DNA from: Herbiconiux oxytropis
Lineage (GTDB): Bacteria; Actinomycetota; Actinomycetes; Actinomycetales; Microbacteriaceae
Reading direction: 5' to 3'
Assembly (NCBI RefSeq): GCF_024979315.1
Contig: NZ_JANLCK010000003.1
Coordinates: 62,001 to 126,000, forward strand
Length of the DNA: 64,000 nucleotides
A program made the position numbers and the translations under genes. The notes under the pieces were generated by a model. The model ran no database searches. It was given only the letters and a program-made list of their open reading frames with translations, and was not told where the DNA came from. Below are positions 50,750 through 61,431 of the stretch, in pieces; the stretch's first letter is position 1, and each line of letters begins with the position of its first letter.

Positions 50750-50919
50750 GTGCGCCTCTCATCCGGACTGAGGGAGGCCTGGGCCTCGCCATTACCGTCG
50801 GTTCTGGAATTGCACCAGATCAGCCTTCGTCGCGATCCGCACCGCCTGGGCGGTGCTTCTCTCATCTCGGGCTCGCGGACTTTCACCGCCGGTTCAGAAT
50901 CTCACTGACCCCGGAGCAC
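50750..50919 (-). promoter_or_regulatory. FMN riboswitch (RFN element)
   Basis: On the minus strand: GTGCTCCGGGGTCAGTG, GATTCTGAACCGGCGGTGA, AAGTCCGCGAGCC, GATCTGGTGCAATTCC, AGAACCGACGGTAATGG and GTCCGGATGAGAG, the conserved RFN blocks in order, with terminal GTGC/GCAC pairing. The GGCGG-rich stretch between 50749 and ribD may form the switching stem. Confidence 0.93.
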
Positions 50920-50938
50920 GTATCGAATATCGTACACC

Positions 50939-51700
50939 TCAGCGAGAGGCCGGGCCCGCCGTCGGCAGCGCCAGCCGCTCGGGCGCGCGGCCGATCATGC
51001 TCGACAGACCCCAGCCGGTGACCTTGGCGAGGGCCTCGACCACGATGCCGGTCGACATCTTCGAGGCGCCCTCGGCGCGCTCGACGAAGGTGATCGGGAA
51101 CTCGCCGATCCGGGCGCCGCTGCGCTCGAACAGCCACGCCATCTCGATCTGGAAGCAGTAGCCCTGCGAGTTGACCGTGGTGAGATCGATGGTGCGGAGC
51201 GAGTCGGCCCGGAAACCGCGGTAGCCGCTCGTGAGGTCGTGCAGCCTCGACTGCAGCAGCACACGCGCGTAGGCCGTGCCGGTGCGGGAGATGAGCTTGC
51301 GGTAGGCGGGCCAGTTCACGATCACGCCACCCGGGATCCACCTCGTGCCGATGGCGAGGTCGTTCCCGCCCTCGAGCAGGGCGATCAGGCGGGGGAGCTC
51401 CTCGGGCTGGTGCGAGCCGTCGGCGTCCATCTCCACCACGAAGTCGTAGTCGCGGGCGAGAGCCCAGCGGAAGCCGGCGCCGTAGGCCGCGCCCAGGCCG
51501 TTCTTCTCGGTGCGGTGCAGCACCTGCACGCGGTCGTCTGCCGCGGCGAGGCGATCGGCGAGCTCACCGGTGCCGTCGGGGGAACCGTCGTCGACCACGA
51601 GCACGTGGGCGGTGGGCTCCGTCGCGAGCACGCGCTCGACGACGCCCGCGATCGAACCGATCTCGTTGTAGGTCGGTATCACGACCACGGTCTTCGCCAC
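50939..51700 (-). CDS. Polyprenol monophosphomannose synthase (GT2)
   Basis: Glycosyltransferase of 253 residues that moves mannose from GDP-mannose to polyprenyl phosphate, the donor for lipoglycan synthesis and protein mannosylation. Motifs: VVIPTYNEIGSIAGVVERV, VVDDGSPDGTGELAD, FVVEMDADGSHQPEELP with the metal-binding DAD, and NGLGAAYGAGFRWAL. It lacks membrane helices, as in actinobacterial Ppm1-type enzymes. GTG 51700 follows GAGGAG. Divergent from the GtrA gene, whose product is often linked to polyprenyl-linked sugars. Confidence 0.9.
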   Translation of the reverse strand: MAKTVVVIPTYNEIGSIAGVVERVLATEPTAHVLVVDDGSPDGTGELADRLAAADDRVQVLHRTEKNGLGAAYGAGFRWALARDYDFVVEMDADGSHQPEELPRLIALLEGGNDLAIGTRWIPGGVIVNWPAYRKLISRTGTAYARVLLQSRLHDLTSGYRGFRADSLRTIDLTTVNSQGYCFQIEMAWLFERSGARIGEFPITFVERAEGASKMSTGIVVEALAKVTGWGLSSMIGRAPERLALPTAGPASR

Positions 51701-51847
51701 GTGCTCCTCGTTCGATCAGGACTGCTGTCTTCGCTCGAAAGCGTACTGACTACTCCCGTTCATTCTCGCCCGTTACGCTCAGCATTGACCTGGAAGATAC
51801 GAAATGTTCGCTTCCTCTCTCTCTGTGCAGAAACGGCAGATCCCTAC

Positions 51848-52360
51848 ATGAGCAGTGCCCCGGCTCCCCGGTCGCGGTGGCGTGTCCTCTTCTCCGAGTT
51901 CATCAGGTTCGGCCTGGTGGGCGGCGTCGGCTTCGTGGTCGACGTGGGAGTGTTCAACCTCCTGAGGCTCACGGTGATGAGTCCCGAGAACATGCACGAG
52001 GGCCCCGTGGTGGCCAAGCTCATCTCGACGGCGCTCGCCATCGTGGTGAACTGGCTCGGCAACCGGTTCTGGACCTTCCGCGAACGCCGGCGGCACGACG
52101 TGCTGCGCGAGAGCCTCGAGTTCTTCGCCGTGAGCATCGCGGGCATGGGGATCGGGCTCGCCTGCCTGTGGTTCTCGCACTACGTACTGGGCTTCACGTC
52201 CCTTCTCGCCGACAACATCGCCGGCAACGTGATCGGGCTCGCGCTCGGGGCCGCGTTCCGCTTCGTGCTGTACCGCGTGTGGGTGTTCGGCGACAAGCGC
52301 AAGCACAGCCGCAGCGCCGTCGAGATCGAGACCATGGGCAAGACCCCGTCCGTCTCGTAG
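51848..52360 (+). CDS. GtrA-family membrane protein
   Basis: Four-helix membrane protein of 170 residues from ATG 51848. The GtrA signature is visible: FIRFGLVGGVGFVVDVGVFN, then STALAIVVNWLGNRFWTF and the last helix region LGAAFRFVLYRVWVF. GtrA proteins are thought to help flip undecaprenyl- or decaprenyl-linked sugars during cell-envelope glycan synthesis. Its neighbour in divergent orientation makes polyprenyl-phosphate mannose, which fits such a role. The open frame continues upstream but the extension lies opposite the mannosyltransferase gene. Confidence 0.87.
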   Translation: MSSAPAPRSRWRVLFSEFIRFGLVGGVGFVVDVGVFNLLRLTVMSPENMHEGPVVAKLISTALAIVVNWLGNRFWTFRERRRHDVLRESLEFFAVSIAGMGIGLACLWFSHYVLGFTSLLADNIAGNVIGLALGAAFRFVLYRVWVFGDKRKHSRSAVEIETMGKTPSVS

Positions 52361-52396
52361 ACTGACCGGCACGCACATCTGAACACGCCGTGACAT

Positions 52397-52602
52397 CTGC
52401 GGCGGGAGAGTCCGGTCGCAGCCATCGGCCGGCGCCGTAGGAGCAATCCCTCTCCGGGAAACTCTCAGGCCCCCGCACCGCCGCAGCGAGGCGACTCTGG
52501 AGAGCGAGGCACCGTCGCCACCCGCGCCGGCCGTCTCCACCGACGGGGCAAGCGGCCGAACGCCGCGGAATCTCTCAGGTACCACGACAGAGCGGAGAGG
52601 AC
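52397..52602 (+). promoter_or_regulatory. Tandem glycine riboswitch
   Basis: Aptamer 1 (52397-52486): closing stem CTGCGGCG/CGCCGCAG, GGGAGAGTCC, GTAGGAGCAATCC and AAACTCTCAGGCCCC. Aptamer 2 (52490-52602): GACTCTGGAGAGCG, CCGACGGGGCAAGC, GAATCTCTCAGGTACCA and GACAGAGCGGAGAGG. Both carry the conserved glycine-pocket blocks, joined by a short linker. It lies 34 nt before the serine deaminase gene. Confidence 0.93.
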
Positions 52603-52636
52603 TCGAGCGGCGCCCGCGCGCCGGAGACGGAGTCCC

Positions 52637-54091
52637 ATGACGCTCAGCACCTTCGACCTGTTCTCTGTGGGCATCGGTCCGTCGTCGTCGCACACCGTGG
52701 GGCCCATGCGGGCCGCCTCCGCCTTCGCCGCCCTTCTCGTCGCCGAAGGGCGGCTGCCGGTGGTCGCCTCCGTGCGCGTCGACCTCTACGGATCGCTCGC
52801 CGCCACCGGCCGCGGGCACGGCACCTTCGGCGCGGTGCTGCTCGGGCTCGAGGGGCACCGGCCCGAGGAGATCCTCCCCGAGACCGTCGAGGCGCGGCGC
52901 TCGGCCATTGCGGCGTCCGGATGCGTGCTGCTGGGCGGGGAGCGCTCGATACCGCTCCGGGAGGACGACCTCGTGCTGCATCCGCTCACCGTGCTGCCCC
53001 GGCACAGCAACGCGCTGAGGTTCACGGCGGTCGCGGTCGGTGGCGAGGTGCTGGCGTCGGAGACGTACTACTCGGTGGGCGGTGGGTTCGTCGAGCGGGA
53101 GGGGGACATCGCCGATGGGGCGGCGGGTTCCGGTGAGGGTGACGTGCGCGTCGGTGCCGTGCCGTTCCCGTTCCGCACGGCCGCCGAGCTGCTGGGGCAT
53201 TGCGCAGCCTCCGGATTGTCGTTCGCGGGCGTGATGCTCCGCAACGAGGTCGAGGTGTCCGGGTGCGACGAGGCCGAGGTGAGTCGTCGCCTCCTCGTCG
53301 TCCGCGACGTGATGGACGAGTGCGTGGCCACGAGCCTCGGCCGCACCGGGGTGCTCCCGGGCGGGCTGTCCGTGCGGCGGCGGGCCCCCGAGTGGCTGGC
53401 GCGGCTCGAGGCAGCCGATCCGCTCGGGGCACCGGAGTACTGGCAGGAGTGGGTGAACCTCGTGGCGCTCGCCGTGAACGAGGAGAACGCATCCGGCGGG
53501 CGGGTTGTGACGGCGCCCACGAACGGGGCCGCGGGCATCGTGCCCGCCGTGCTGCACTACGCGCGGAACTACCTGCGGCGGGGTGAAGGTGCGAGCGGCG
53601 GCGACGGCGCGGGCGGCGACGAGGGTGGCGCGGGCGCGGGGCTCAGCGCCGACGAGGTGTGCGTGCGGTTCCTGCTCGCAGCGGCCGCGGTGGGCGTGCT
53701 CTACAAGGAGCAGGCGTCGATCTCGGGGGCGGAGGTGGGCTGTCAGGGCGAGGTGGGCTCCGCGTCGTCGATGGCGGCCGCCGGTCTCGCCGAGGTGATG
53801 GGCGGCACCCCCGCGCAGGTCGAGAACGCCGCCGAGATCGCGATGGAGCACAACCTCGGGCTGACCTGCGATCCGATCGGCGGACTCGTGCAGATCCCGT
53901 GCATCGAGCGCAACGCGCTCGCCGCCGCGAAGGCCATCAACGCGGCGCGGATGGCGCTGTGGGGCGATGGCAGCCACCACGTGAGCCTCGACCAGGTGAT
54001 CGCGACGATGCGCGAGACCGGGCGGGACATGAACTCGAAGTACAAGGAGACCTCACTCGGCGGACTCGCCGTCAGCGTCGTGGAGTGCTGA
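52637..54091 (+). CDS. sdaA: L-serine ammonia-lyase (single chain, iron-sulfur)
   Basis: Serine deaminase of 484 residues, converting L-serine to pyruvate and ammonia with a 4Fe-4S cluster. The beta-type domain starts [20 protein letters not shown]; the alpha-type domain has [32 protein letters not shown] and IERNA, providing the three cluster cysteines. A Gly/Asp-rich loop (about 314-338) interrupts the alpha domain. The start is ATG 52637; the tandem glycine riboswitch precedes it, so glycine probably turns the gene on to dispose of serine made from glycine. Confidence 0.94.
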   Translation: MTLSTFDLFSVGIGPSSSHTVGPMRAASAFAALLVAEGRLPVVASVRVDLYGSLAATGRGHGTFGAVLLGLEGHRPEEILPETVEARRSAIAASGCVLLGGERSIPLREDDLVLHPLTVLPRHSNALRFTAVAVGGEVLASETYYSVGGGFVEREGDIADGAAGSGEGDVRVGAVPFPFRTAAELLGHCAASGLSFAGVMLRNEVEVSGCDEAEVSRRLLVVRDVMDECVATSLGRTGVLPGGLSVRRRAPEWLARLEAADPLGAPEYWQEWVNLVALAVNEENASGGRVVTAPTNGAAGIVPAVLHYARNYLRRGEGASGGDGAGGDEGGAGAGLSADEVCVRFLLAAAAVGVLYKEQASISGAEVGCQGEVGSASSMAAAGLAEVMGGTPAQVENAAEIAMEHNLGLTCDPIGGLVQIPCIERNALAAAKAINAARMALWGDGSHHVSLDQVIATMRETGRDMNSKYKETSLGGLAVSVVEC

Positions 54092-54111
54092 GTGCTGAGT
54101 GGTCGAGTGCT
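54083..54111 (+). repeat. 7-nt repeats over the sdaA stop codon
   Basis: GAGTGCT at 54083, 54090 and 54105, with the diverged GAGTGGTC between the last two. The stop TGA (54089-54091) spans the first junction. Confidence 0.75.
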
Positions 54112-54120
54112 GCGCGGGGC

Positions 54121-54126
54121 TACGGT
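54121..54126 (+). promoter_or_regulatory. -10 box TACGGT for the FUSC-type gene
   Basis: TACGGT ends 6 nt before GTG 54133; this decides the start in a frame open since 53659. Confidence 0.5.
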
Positions 54127-54132
54127 GGACGG

Positions 54133-55257
54133 GTGACCAGCCACGCCGCGAGCTCGAAGGGCAAGCCGGGGGCCGGCGCGCGCCTGGCCTCGGCGCTCCG
54201 CCGCACGCTCGCACCCGCCCGGGCGTTCCAGACCGCCCGCACGCCCCTGCTGCAGGTGCTGAAGACCGCAGCGGCCGCCGTGCTCGCCTGGATCGTGTGC
54301 TCGTTCGTGGCGCCGGGCCAGGTGCCGGTGTTCGGCGCGATCGCCGCGATCATCGTGGTGCAGCCGAGCGTCAATCAGTCGCTCAGCCGCGGCATCGAGC
54401 GGTCGATCGGCGTGATCGTGGGCGTGGTGGTGGCATACCTCTCGGCGCTCGTGCTCGGCTCCGCCGGGTGGGTCATCCTGGTGGCCATCGCCGTGTCGCT
54501 GCTCGTGGGCTGGGCGCTGCGGTTCCCGCAGTCCTCCACGGTGCAGATCCCGATCAGCGCGATGCTCGTGCTGGCGCTCGGGGCGCAGACGCCCGACTAC
54601 GCGATCGCGCGGATCATCGAGACGGTGCTGGGGGCACTGATCGGCATCTTCATCAACTGGCTGATCGTGCCGCCCATCGCCCTGCAGCCCGCGCACGAGG
54701 CGATCGCGGCGCTCGGACGCGAGGTCGCGGCCACCATGGACGGCCTTGCCGCCGTGCTGAGCGGGCCCACCGACGAGGCCTACCGCTCGGGGCTGCTCGT
54801 GGAGGCGCGGCTGCTCCGGCCCATGCAGGCCAAGGCCGACGCGGCCATCACAGCGGCGGTCGAGAGCCTCCGCTTCAATCCGCGGCGCTCCAACCACCGC
54901 GAGCAGATCGACTCGGATCGGGAGCTGCTCGCGATGCTCGTGATCGTGGTCACCCGCGTGCTCGGCATGGCCAGGGCGCTCAACGACCGCTTCGACGACA
55001 CGCTGCACCGCGAGCCGACGGCGCGGGCCATCGGCGAGGAGCTCCGGCGGGCCGCCCACGACCTCCGACTCGTGATGCAGCACTCGAACCTGCCGGTCGA
55101 CGAGGAGGAGTCGCTCGGCGAGGACGAGCTCACGCTCACGGCGCCGCTGCAGACCATCGCGCCCGACCCGACCCACTGGATCCTGATCGGCTCGCTCCTC
55201 GAGGATCTCCGCCGCGTGCGCGAGGAGATCGTGGGAGCCTCGAGCGACCTCCGCTGA
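54133..55257 (+). CDS. FUSC-family membrane protein (aromatic acid exporter-like)
   Basis: Membrane protein of 374 residues from GTG 54133. After a basic head, LLQVLKTAAAAVLAWIVCSF begins a block of about six helices (about 38-180) with FGAIAAIIVVQPSVNQSLS, the characteristic FUSC/ArAE segment. A cytoplasmic helical domain follows to the end. Related proteins (YhcP/AaeB, FUSC) extrude aromatic acids or fusaric acid. It is monocistronic, between serine deaminase and the converging trpS gene. The substrate is unknown. Confidence 0.83.
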   Translation: MTSHAASSKGKPGAGARLASALRRTLAPARAFQTARTPLLQVLKTAAAAVLAWIVCSFVAPGQVPVFGAIAAIIVVQPSVNQSLSRGIERSIGVIVGVVVAYLSALVLGSAGWVILVAIAVSLLVGWALRFPQSSTVQIPISAMLVLALGAQTPDYAIARIIETVLGALIGIFINWLIVPPIALQPAHEAIAALGREVAATMDGLAAVLSGPTDEAYRSGLLVEARLLRPMQAKADAAITAAVESLRFNPRRSNHREQIDSDRELLAMLVIVVTRVLGMARALNDRFDDTLHREPTARAIGEELRRAAHDLRLVMQHSNLPVDEEESLGEDELTLTAPLQTIAPDPTHWILIGSLLEDLRRVREEIVGASSDLR

Positions 55258-55273
55258 CGCGGACCGGGTGCCG

Positions 55274-57141
<1,868 letters not shown>

Positions 57142-57147
57142 GCGGCA

Positions 57148-57153
57148 AGCTTA
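57148..57153 (-). promoter_or_regulatory. -10 box TAAGCT for xthA-trpS
   Basis: Minus-strand TAAGCT ends 6 nt before ATG 57141, a leaderless promoter for the repair and synthetase genes. Confidence 0.5.
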
Positions 57154-57204
57154 CCGGCGGCCACCGACACCGAGCGCGGTGCCGGTGGCCCTCGGCGGGA
57201 CCGC

Positions 57205-60200
57205 TCAGACCGCGCAGACGGTCGCTGCGGCCAGCACGGTCACGGACCCCGTGGCGAAGCCCGCGACGGCCGGCGCCTCGAGCCGGAAGGCGAGGGCGCC
57301 TGGCGGCGTGCCGGGCGGCACCGTCACGCGCAGGCGGAGCAGACCCTCGGCGTCGACGACCGCGGAGTAACGGCCCTCCGCCGCCGCCCACGTGAAGGAG
57401 ACGACGGTTCCCGGGGCGAGTCCGGATGCGCTCACCGTGATCGCCTCGCCCTGCACCACATCGGCGCGGTCGGCGGTGACGTCGAACTCCGTCCAAGCGA
57501 CCTCGGCCTCGCTCACCACGACGGTCGCCGTGGCGACGGAAGCGCGACCGCGCTCGTCGGTGACGGTGAGCGTGATCGTGTACTCGCCTTCGGCCTCGTA
57601 GACGTGCGGCACGACGGACTCGCTGCCGGACACCACGGCGGTGCCGTCGCCGAAGTCGAACGAATAGACCGGCGACGCGCCCTCGTAGAGGCTGGCGCTC
57701 GCGTCGAACGAGGTGGCGACTCCGGGAACGACCGCACCCGACCAGGCGACGTGAGGACTCGGAGCGGTGCTCGCATCCTCGATCGCGGCGATGATCTCGT
57801 CGCCGACCTCGGAGGCGCCCGAGATGTCGGCGACGGTGCCGCCGCTCGCCGCGGCGAGCGGGTTCAGCTGCTCGGTGAGCTGGCCGTCAGAGCTCAGCCC
57901 GTAGAGTCCGACCGGGAGACCCGTGGCCTCGGCGAGCGGGACGGCCCCGGAGAGGGCTGAGACGCCGCCGCCCGTGCCCTCGCCGGCCAGGCCCTCGGTT
58001 CCGGGGCAGACGGGCAGCGCTGGTCCACCGATGATGTTGCCGGCGCCGTTCTGACAGACCGAGGCGGTGCCCGCCAGGAAGCCGGCGATCTGAGCTCCCG
58101 TGAAGGCCGTGTGCACCTCGGGATCGTGCGAGGGTGCATCGCCCATCACGACCATGGCGCGCGCGGCCGAGGAACGCCACTCCTCGGTGAGGGCCGTGGC
58201 CACGCCCGAGTAGACGGCTTCGGGGAGGTCGCCGCCGCCCGAGGCGTAGAGCGTCGACAGCGCCGAGTCGAGCGAGGCGAGATCGCTCGTGAGCGGCTGC
58301 ACCGTGCGGGCGATGAACTCGTCTCCGTAATCGCGGTACTCCACGAGCCCCACCCTGGCGCTCTTCGCTGTCGAGGCGAGCTTGCCGGCGATGGTGCGGG
58401 CGTTGTCGACGGCAGCCGAGATGTAGCTGCCCATCGAACCCGTGGTGTCGATGACGAACATCAGGTCGATGGCCTCACGGACCGTGCCGCCGCCGTCCTC
58501 CCCCGGGACCGGCCCGGACGAGCCCCCGCCCGAGCCGCCGTCTACCGGCGGATCGGTGTCCGGCGTCACCCCGAAGGTCTTGCTGAGCTTCAGCAGTACG
58601 AACTTGTAGGTGACCTCGCCGAGCGTCCAGTCCAGGAGGGTGATGTTGAACACCGGCACCTCGACCACCAGGGCGAGCCCTGCGGCGATCTTCACGTAGA
58701 CCTCGACTGCGGCCGTGAGCGTGCCCGCCGAGCTGCCTTCGACCGACACGGATGCGCCCAGCAGGAACGACATCGACACCTCCGGTCCGGCCGCGCCATA
58801 CAGGAGCGCCGACGCCGAGAACCTGGGGCCGAATGACGCGTCGAGCGCACCCCCGCCCGTCACCTCGTCGTCGTAGGTCGCGATCTGGGGGTCGCCCTTG
58901 GTGCCGCTCGGAGCCTCGTCGATCTTCGTGCACGTGCCGTCGAGGCACTGCACGCCGATCTTCTTCTCGACCTTCTCGGACATGGAGTACTGCAGGTTGG
59001 CCGTCGCGGTGACCGAACCCGTGAGCGCGAGCGACACGCTCGGGCTGACGTAGACGGGAATGCCGAGATACACCGTGATGCCCGGGAAGTAGTACTTGGC
59101 GATGTCGCGTTCGAACTTCTTGAGCGACTGTGAGACGGAGGCTTCGAGGTAGATCGCGATCTCGCTCTTCACCTCACTCGAGAGTGTGAACGACGTCTCG
59201 AAGTTCAGGTGCGGCTTCGGGATCGCCCACGACCAGGTGACCCAGACCTCCGCCGAGATCGAGAGCGTCGCCGTCGTCGACTGCGAGGCTTCGAGGTAGA
59301 AGCCGCCCTCGACCTTGACCTTCGCCTTGGTCTTCTTGCCGTCGGTCTTCGAGGAGTCCTCGGTGCTGTCCGACTCCTTCATGTAGCCGAGCTTGATCGC
59401 ACTGCTCATGGTCTTGGAGGCAGAGACCTCCCCGCCCACGACCGAGGGAACGGCCTTCCCTGCGGTGGCGGAACGGCTTTCGAGCGACGACGCGGCCGGG
59501 CGGTCGCCCTCGGCGGACCCGCCCTCCGTGATCTCCTCGCCGTCCGTGAGCTCGACCATGTCCGTGTCGTCGACGGCCGTGTCGTCGACCCAGGCCGCGA
59601 GGCCGTCACCGGCGACGATCTCGTCGACTCCGGCAGCCGCCGCCTCCGTGACCTCGACCACGGCCGTCGGGGTCTCACCTGCGCCGAGCTGGAACTCCTG
59701 ATCGGCCTTCGCCTGCACGACGACGTCTGTGATGACGGCGGACTCGGTGTGCAGCACCGTGCCCGTCGCCGTGCGGTCGACGGCCACGATCTTCCGCAGG
59801 AAGCCCTGAGGAGCATTCGGGATGGCAGAGGCGACGAGGTAGTCGCCGGCACCCACCGTGAGGTCGCAGACCACGACCACCGTGTCGGCGGTCACGGCCG
59901 TGACCGCGATGGCGACCGGATCGTCGAGGATCTGCACGTCGTCGACGATCACTGTCTCGCCCTCGTCCGGCAGCACCACGTCGAGGTCGATGCTCGTGCG
60001 CGCCGTCGTGCCGTCGCGATCCGTGGCGACCACCTCGAAAGTCCGTTCGCCCGAGGTGGGGACGGCGGTGTCGAGGCTCCAGGAGGTTCCCTCCGGAGTC
60101 TGGCGCACGGCCGCCGAGCCGATCAGGGTGTCACCGGAGCGCACGGTGACCGTGGCGATGGTGCCGCCGTCGACCTTCAGGCCGCCCTCGAGGGCGATCA

Positions 60201-61431
60201 CACCGCCGGTCTCAGCGAGGTCGACCCGATCGCCGGATCCGTGACTGGTCACGGTGACCGCCAGTTCGTCGGATGCCGTGGTGGCTTCACCGAGGATGCC
60301 CGCGACAACGACGGCGCCGGCGGTGAACGAACCGCGCTTGGTCGACAGAGCCGAGTCCTCCCCGAGGAGCACGAGCTGAGGAGCGGCACCCGCCGCGCCG
60401 TCGACGAGGACGCCGTTGCTGCGACCGGACGCCCCGGTGTCGGGGGTGAGTGCGCTGCGCTCCGGGGCGCCTGCGGCCCAGACCAGCGCGAGTGCGTGGG
60501 CGGCTTCCGCGAGTCCGGCGGTGGAGACCGGGGAAGGGGCGCCTGCAGACACCTTCACCCGTTGCGGATCGGATGCGGGGGCGGGGACCAGGCTGCCGGC
60601 GACGTTCGCGGGCAGGATCTCGCCGAGTGGGCCCTGCGGGGCGTCGCCCATGTAGCCGCGCACGGTGAGGGCGATCGACAGCGACTCCGGACCCGAGATC
60701 GAGATGTCACCGTCGGCGTCGGGGAAGGCGATCGTGGAGATGGTGTCGCCGCCGCGCACCGGGAGCGCGAGTCCGCCGAGCTCGAGGGTTCCGGATGCCG
60801 TGCTGTCGCCGTGCACGGCCGCGGTCACGAACACTCCGCGGACATCGGTGCTCGGCACACCGCCGAGGCCGACCACGCCGATGCTGACGCCCGTCGCGCC
60901 GAGGGGGAGCGGGCCCTCCTGCGGGGTGCGGAGCACGGGCATCGGCAGTGCCACGAGCGAGCCGGGCAGCTGGGCAGCCGACGCGAAGACGGCGATGGTC
61001 TCGACGCGCACGTCGACCGGCGTCGTGGCCTGCAGCGCGAAGGAGCCGTCCCCGGTGAGCGGAACGAGCACGGTCGTGCTGCCGGAAGCGCCGGCGGAGA
61101 GACGCAGCGCTTCGGCGCCGGATGCGGAGACGGCTGTGGCGGCGGCGGGCTCGAGACCGGTGAGGCGCACGAGTGCCGAGGCCGGGGCGGGGCCGGTGGG
61201 TGTGCCGGGCGTGACATCGATCTGCACCGGATCCGAGCCCAGGGTGCTGCCCACGGACAGCTGCGAGTCGACCACGGGGACCGACGGGGCGATCGCGGTG
61301 TACCCGGCCGTCGCCGCCGGAGGTACGGGGGACGCGGCGGCGGCACTCGCCGCGAGGCCTCCCGTGCCGAGGACGGAGCCCGCGACCACAGCGGCTGCGG
61401 TGGCGGACGCGAGCAGAGAGAGCCGCTTCAT
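57205..61431 (-). CDS. Large secreted surface protein with VWA and PKD domains
   Basis: Exported protein of 1408 residues of unknown function. Signal peptide about 1-34 (Lys-Arg, then an Ala-rich core). Residues about 45-290 contain beta-rich modules with the TVLVPLTGDGSFALQATTP-type pattern common in actinobacterial surface stalks; 290-660 is more beta sandwich-like and acidic. Residues 660-955 are a distinct beta/amphipathic region (YLEASQSTTATLSISAEVWV, AIYLEASVSQSLKKFERDIA) that I cannot assign. A Gly/Ser linker leads to a VWA domain (988-1215) with MIDAS-like Asp995-Thr-Thr-Gly-Ser999, a PKD domain (1225-1308, FDFGDGTAVV) and a C-terminal Ig-like end. No sorting signal or C-terminal membrane helix. 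Its ATG overlaps the upstream gene (ATGA). Confidence 0.87.
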   Translation of the reverse strand: MKRLSLLASATAAAVVAGSVLGTGGLAASAAAASPVPPAATAGYTAIAPSVPVVDSQLSVGSTLGSDPVQIDVTPGTPTGPAPASALVRLTGLEPAAATAVSASGAEALRLSAGASGSTTVLVPLTGDGSFALQATTPVDVRVETIAVFASAAQLPGSLVALPMPVLRTPQEGPLPLGATGVSIGVVGLGGVPSTDVRGVFVTAAVHGDSTASGTLELGGLALPVRGGDTISTIAFPDADGDISISGPESLSIALTVRGYMGDAPQGPLGEILPANVAGSLVPAPASDPQRVKVSAGAPSPVSTAGLAEAAHALALVWAAGAPERSALTPDTGASGRSNGVLVDGAAGAAPQLVLLGEDSALSTKRGSFTAGAVVVAGILGEATTASDELAVTVTSHGSGDRVDLAETGGVIALEGGLKVDGGTIATVTVRSGDTLIGSAAVRQTPEGTSWSLDTAVPTSGERTFEVVATDRDGTTARTSIDLDVVLPDEGETVIVDDVQILDDPVAIAVTAVTADTVVVVCDLTVGAGDYLVASAIPNAPQGFLRKIVAVDRTATGTVLHTESAVITDVVVQAKADQEFQLGAGETPTAVVEVTEAAAAGVDEIVAGDGLAAWVDDTAVDDTDMVELTDGEEITEGGSAEGDRPAASSLESRSATAGKAVPSVVGGEVSASKTMSSAIKLGYMKESDSTEDSSKTDGKKTKAKVKVEGGFYLEASQSTTATLSISAEVWVTWSWAIPKPHLNFETSFTLSSEVKSEIAIYLEASVSQSLKKFERDIAKYYFPGITVYLGIPVYVSPSVSLALTGSVTATANLQYSMSEKVEKKIGVQCLDGTCTKIDEAPSGTKGDPQIATYDDEVTGGGALDASFGPRFSASALLYGAAGPEVSMSFLLGASVSVEGSSAGTLTAAVEVYVKIAAGLALVVEVPVFNITLLDWTLGEVTYKFVLLKLSKTFGVTPDTDPPVDGGSGGGSSGPVPGEDGGGTVREAIDLMFVIDTTGSMGSYISAAVDNARTIAGKLASTAKSARVGLVEYRDYGDEFIARTVQPLTSDLASLDSALSTLYASGGGDLPEAVYSGVATALTEEWRSSAARAMVVMGDAPSHDPEVHTAFTGAQIAGFLAGTASVCQNGAGNIIGGPALPVCPGTEGLAGEGTGGGVSALSGAVPLAEATGLPVGLYGLSSDGQLTEQLNPLAAASGGTVADISGASEVGDEIIAAIEDASTAPSPHVAWSGAVVPGVATSFDASASLYEGASPVYSFDFGDGTAVVSGSESVVPHVYEAEGEYTITLTVTDERGRASVATATVVVSEAEVAWTEFDVTADRADVVQGEAITVSASGLAPGTVVSFTWAAAEGRYSAVVDAEGLLRLRVTVPPGTPPGALAFRLEAPAVAGFATGSVTVLAAATVCAV

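Noticed and set aside
50677-50886. Possible 70-residue N-terminal extension of RibD
   Set aside because: The stretch is the 3' half of the FMN riboswitch; the extension has no RibD homology and ATG 50676 begins the deaminase domain.
53572-53650. Gly/Asp-rich interruption of serine deaminase, suspected frameshift
   Set aside because: Frame and motifs continue intact on both sides, so it is a tolerated loop rather than a broken gene.
60200-60210. LAETGG inside the large VWA/PKD protein, resembling a sortase motif
   Set aside because: It lies near residue 405, in the middle of the protein, without a following hydrophobic helix or basic tail, so it cannot serve as a sorting signal.
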